Source: Fibrobacterota bacterium (lineage in GTDB: Bacteria > Fibrobacterota > Chitinivibrionia > Chitinivibrionales > JANQEN01). From it: DNA of 5,694 bases. Made by a program: the position numbers and the translations under genes. The stretch lies in contig JAUXBV010000269.1 of NCBI GenBank assembly GCA_030619215.1, positions 1 through 5,694 on the forward strand. The letters are read 5' to 3'. Below are positions 5,492 through 5,694 of the stretch, one piece after another (positions within the stretch are counted from its first letter, which is position 1; every line of letters begins with the position of its first letter). The notes below the pieces were generated by a model. That model saw nothing but the letters and a program-made list of their open reading frames with translations. It had not been told where the DNA came from and searched no databases.

Positions 5492-5497
5492 CCTCCC
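5492..5497 (-). promoter_or_regulatory. Strong ribosome binding site of the OmpA-like gene
   Basis: GGGAGG stands 5 bases before GTG at 5486, within the short gap after the preceding gene. It is among the best Shine-Dalgarno matches in the window and supports translation from the first GTG, so the N-terminal membrane segment is probably made and is not just an open upstream stretch. Confidence 0.7.
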
Positions 5498-5505
5498 TTT
5501 AGAGT

Positions 5506-5694
5506 TTATAATTTACCCGGAAATGTTATTTTTGATTTTCCGAGTTCTTCTTCAAATTCATTTGTACCTGTAATACCCCTTGCAACACCTTTGCCTATTG
5601 AGCCTGGTTTAAATGTCCGTGTAGATGCTTTTACAAAATCAATAGGAGCACCAGCAACACCCTTAATACCCCTGCCTATACCACGTTCAATTGC
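5506..5694 (-). CDS. C-terminal end of a glycine-rich phage protein (partial)
   Basis: Only the last 62 residues are present; the gene continues beyond the right edge, and the stop is TAA at 5506-5508. The visible part has two copies of a Gly-spaced amphipathic motif, GIGRGIKGVAG and GSIGKGVARGITG, resembling glycine-zipper segments, followed by an acidic stretch (NEFEEELGKSK) and a short tail ending PGKL. Glycine-zipper tails occur in some phage virion proteins that enter or cross membranes, but so little is seen that no function can be assigned. It lies 19 bases upstream of the OmpA-like gene in the same direction and is likely in the same operon. Placement before lysis and packaging genes would fit a large structural or DNA-ejection protein; this is inference. 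Confidence 0.75.
   Translation of the reverse strand, partial: AIERGIGRGIKGVAGAPIDFVKASTRTFKPGSIGKGVARGITGTNEFEEELGKSKITFPGKL
5572..5679. repeat. Short degenerate repeats encoding the glycine-zipper motifs
   Basis: Three short words recur in direct orientation on the plus strand: AATACCCCT at 5572-5580 and 5665-5673, GCAACACC at 5582-5589 and 5654-5661, and TGCCTAT at 5592-5598 and 5673-5679. Their order differs between the two copies, as expected from independent reuse of similar Gly-Ile/Val-Ala codons or an old duplication with later drift. They encode the two Gly-rich motifs of the partial gene. Confidence 0.4.

Noticed and set aside
1..5694. tRNA genes, CRISPR arrays, insertion sequences or attachment sites
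   Set aside because: No cloverleaf, regularly spaced repeat, transposase or terminal inverted repeat pair was seen; nearly all the sequence is accounted for by coding regions.

Overview
The window reads as part of a tailed-phage or prophage genome from a Gram-negative host. The phage assignment rests on a full-length terminase large subunit (1772-3430, minus strand). The Gram-negative assignment rests on a Pal/OmpA-type lipoprotein, a periplasmic-type cysteine enzyme and an O-antigen ligase/polymerase-type membrane protein. The DNA is AT-rich. Most genes have clear Shine-Dalgarno sequences, and coding density is very high with start/stop overlaps, as is usual for phage. I cannot name the host or the phage from sequence alone.

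Layout. Positions 42-1783 hold a plus-strand unit: a Wzy/WaaL-like polytopic membrane protein and a small unknown protein whose reading frame opens right at the stop codon of the first gene. Positions 1772-5694 hold one minus-strand late operon, read from right to left: the C-terminal end of a glycine-rich protein (5506-5694), an unusual membrane-anchored OmpA/Pal-like protein (4824-5486), an L,D-transpeptidase-like protein with a H..GTAGCIG motif (4387-4827), a single-span membrane protein (4121-4387), a 71-base gap, a zinc-ribbon protein in the terminase small-subunit position (3414-4049), and TerL (1772-3430). The two units converge and overlap by 12 bases; an AU-rich stem-loop lies over both stop codons.

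How the genes may work together. The three proteins between the glycine-rich gene and the terminase look like an envelope-disruption (lysis) cassette. The first two junctions are 4-base and 1-base start/stop overlaps, so translation is probably coupled. None of the three is a textbook lysozyme, holin or Rz/Rz1 spanin. Having lysis-type genes next to terminase genes recalls the late end of T7-like podoviruses, but that is an analogy only. The plus-strand unit looks like a cargo ('moron') pair that could change the host O-antigen and so affect reinfection.

Points most worth following up: the OmpA gene carries an N-terminal membrane segment upstream of an internal lipobox, and a phase-correct A AAA AAG heptamer just before that lipobox gives a 69-residue two-hydrophobic-segment product on a -1 shift; the small plus-strand gene seems to start at a non-canonical ATA; and the putative lysis enzyme belongs to an L,D-transpeptidase-like class rather than a standard endolysin.
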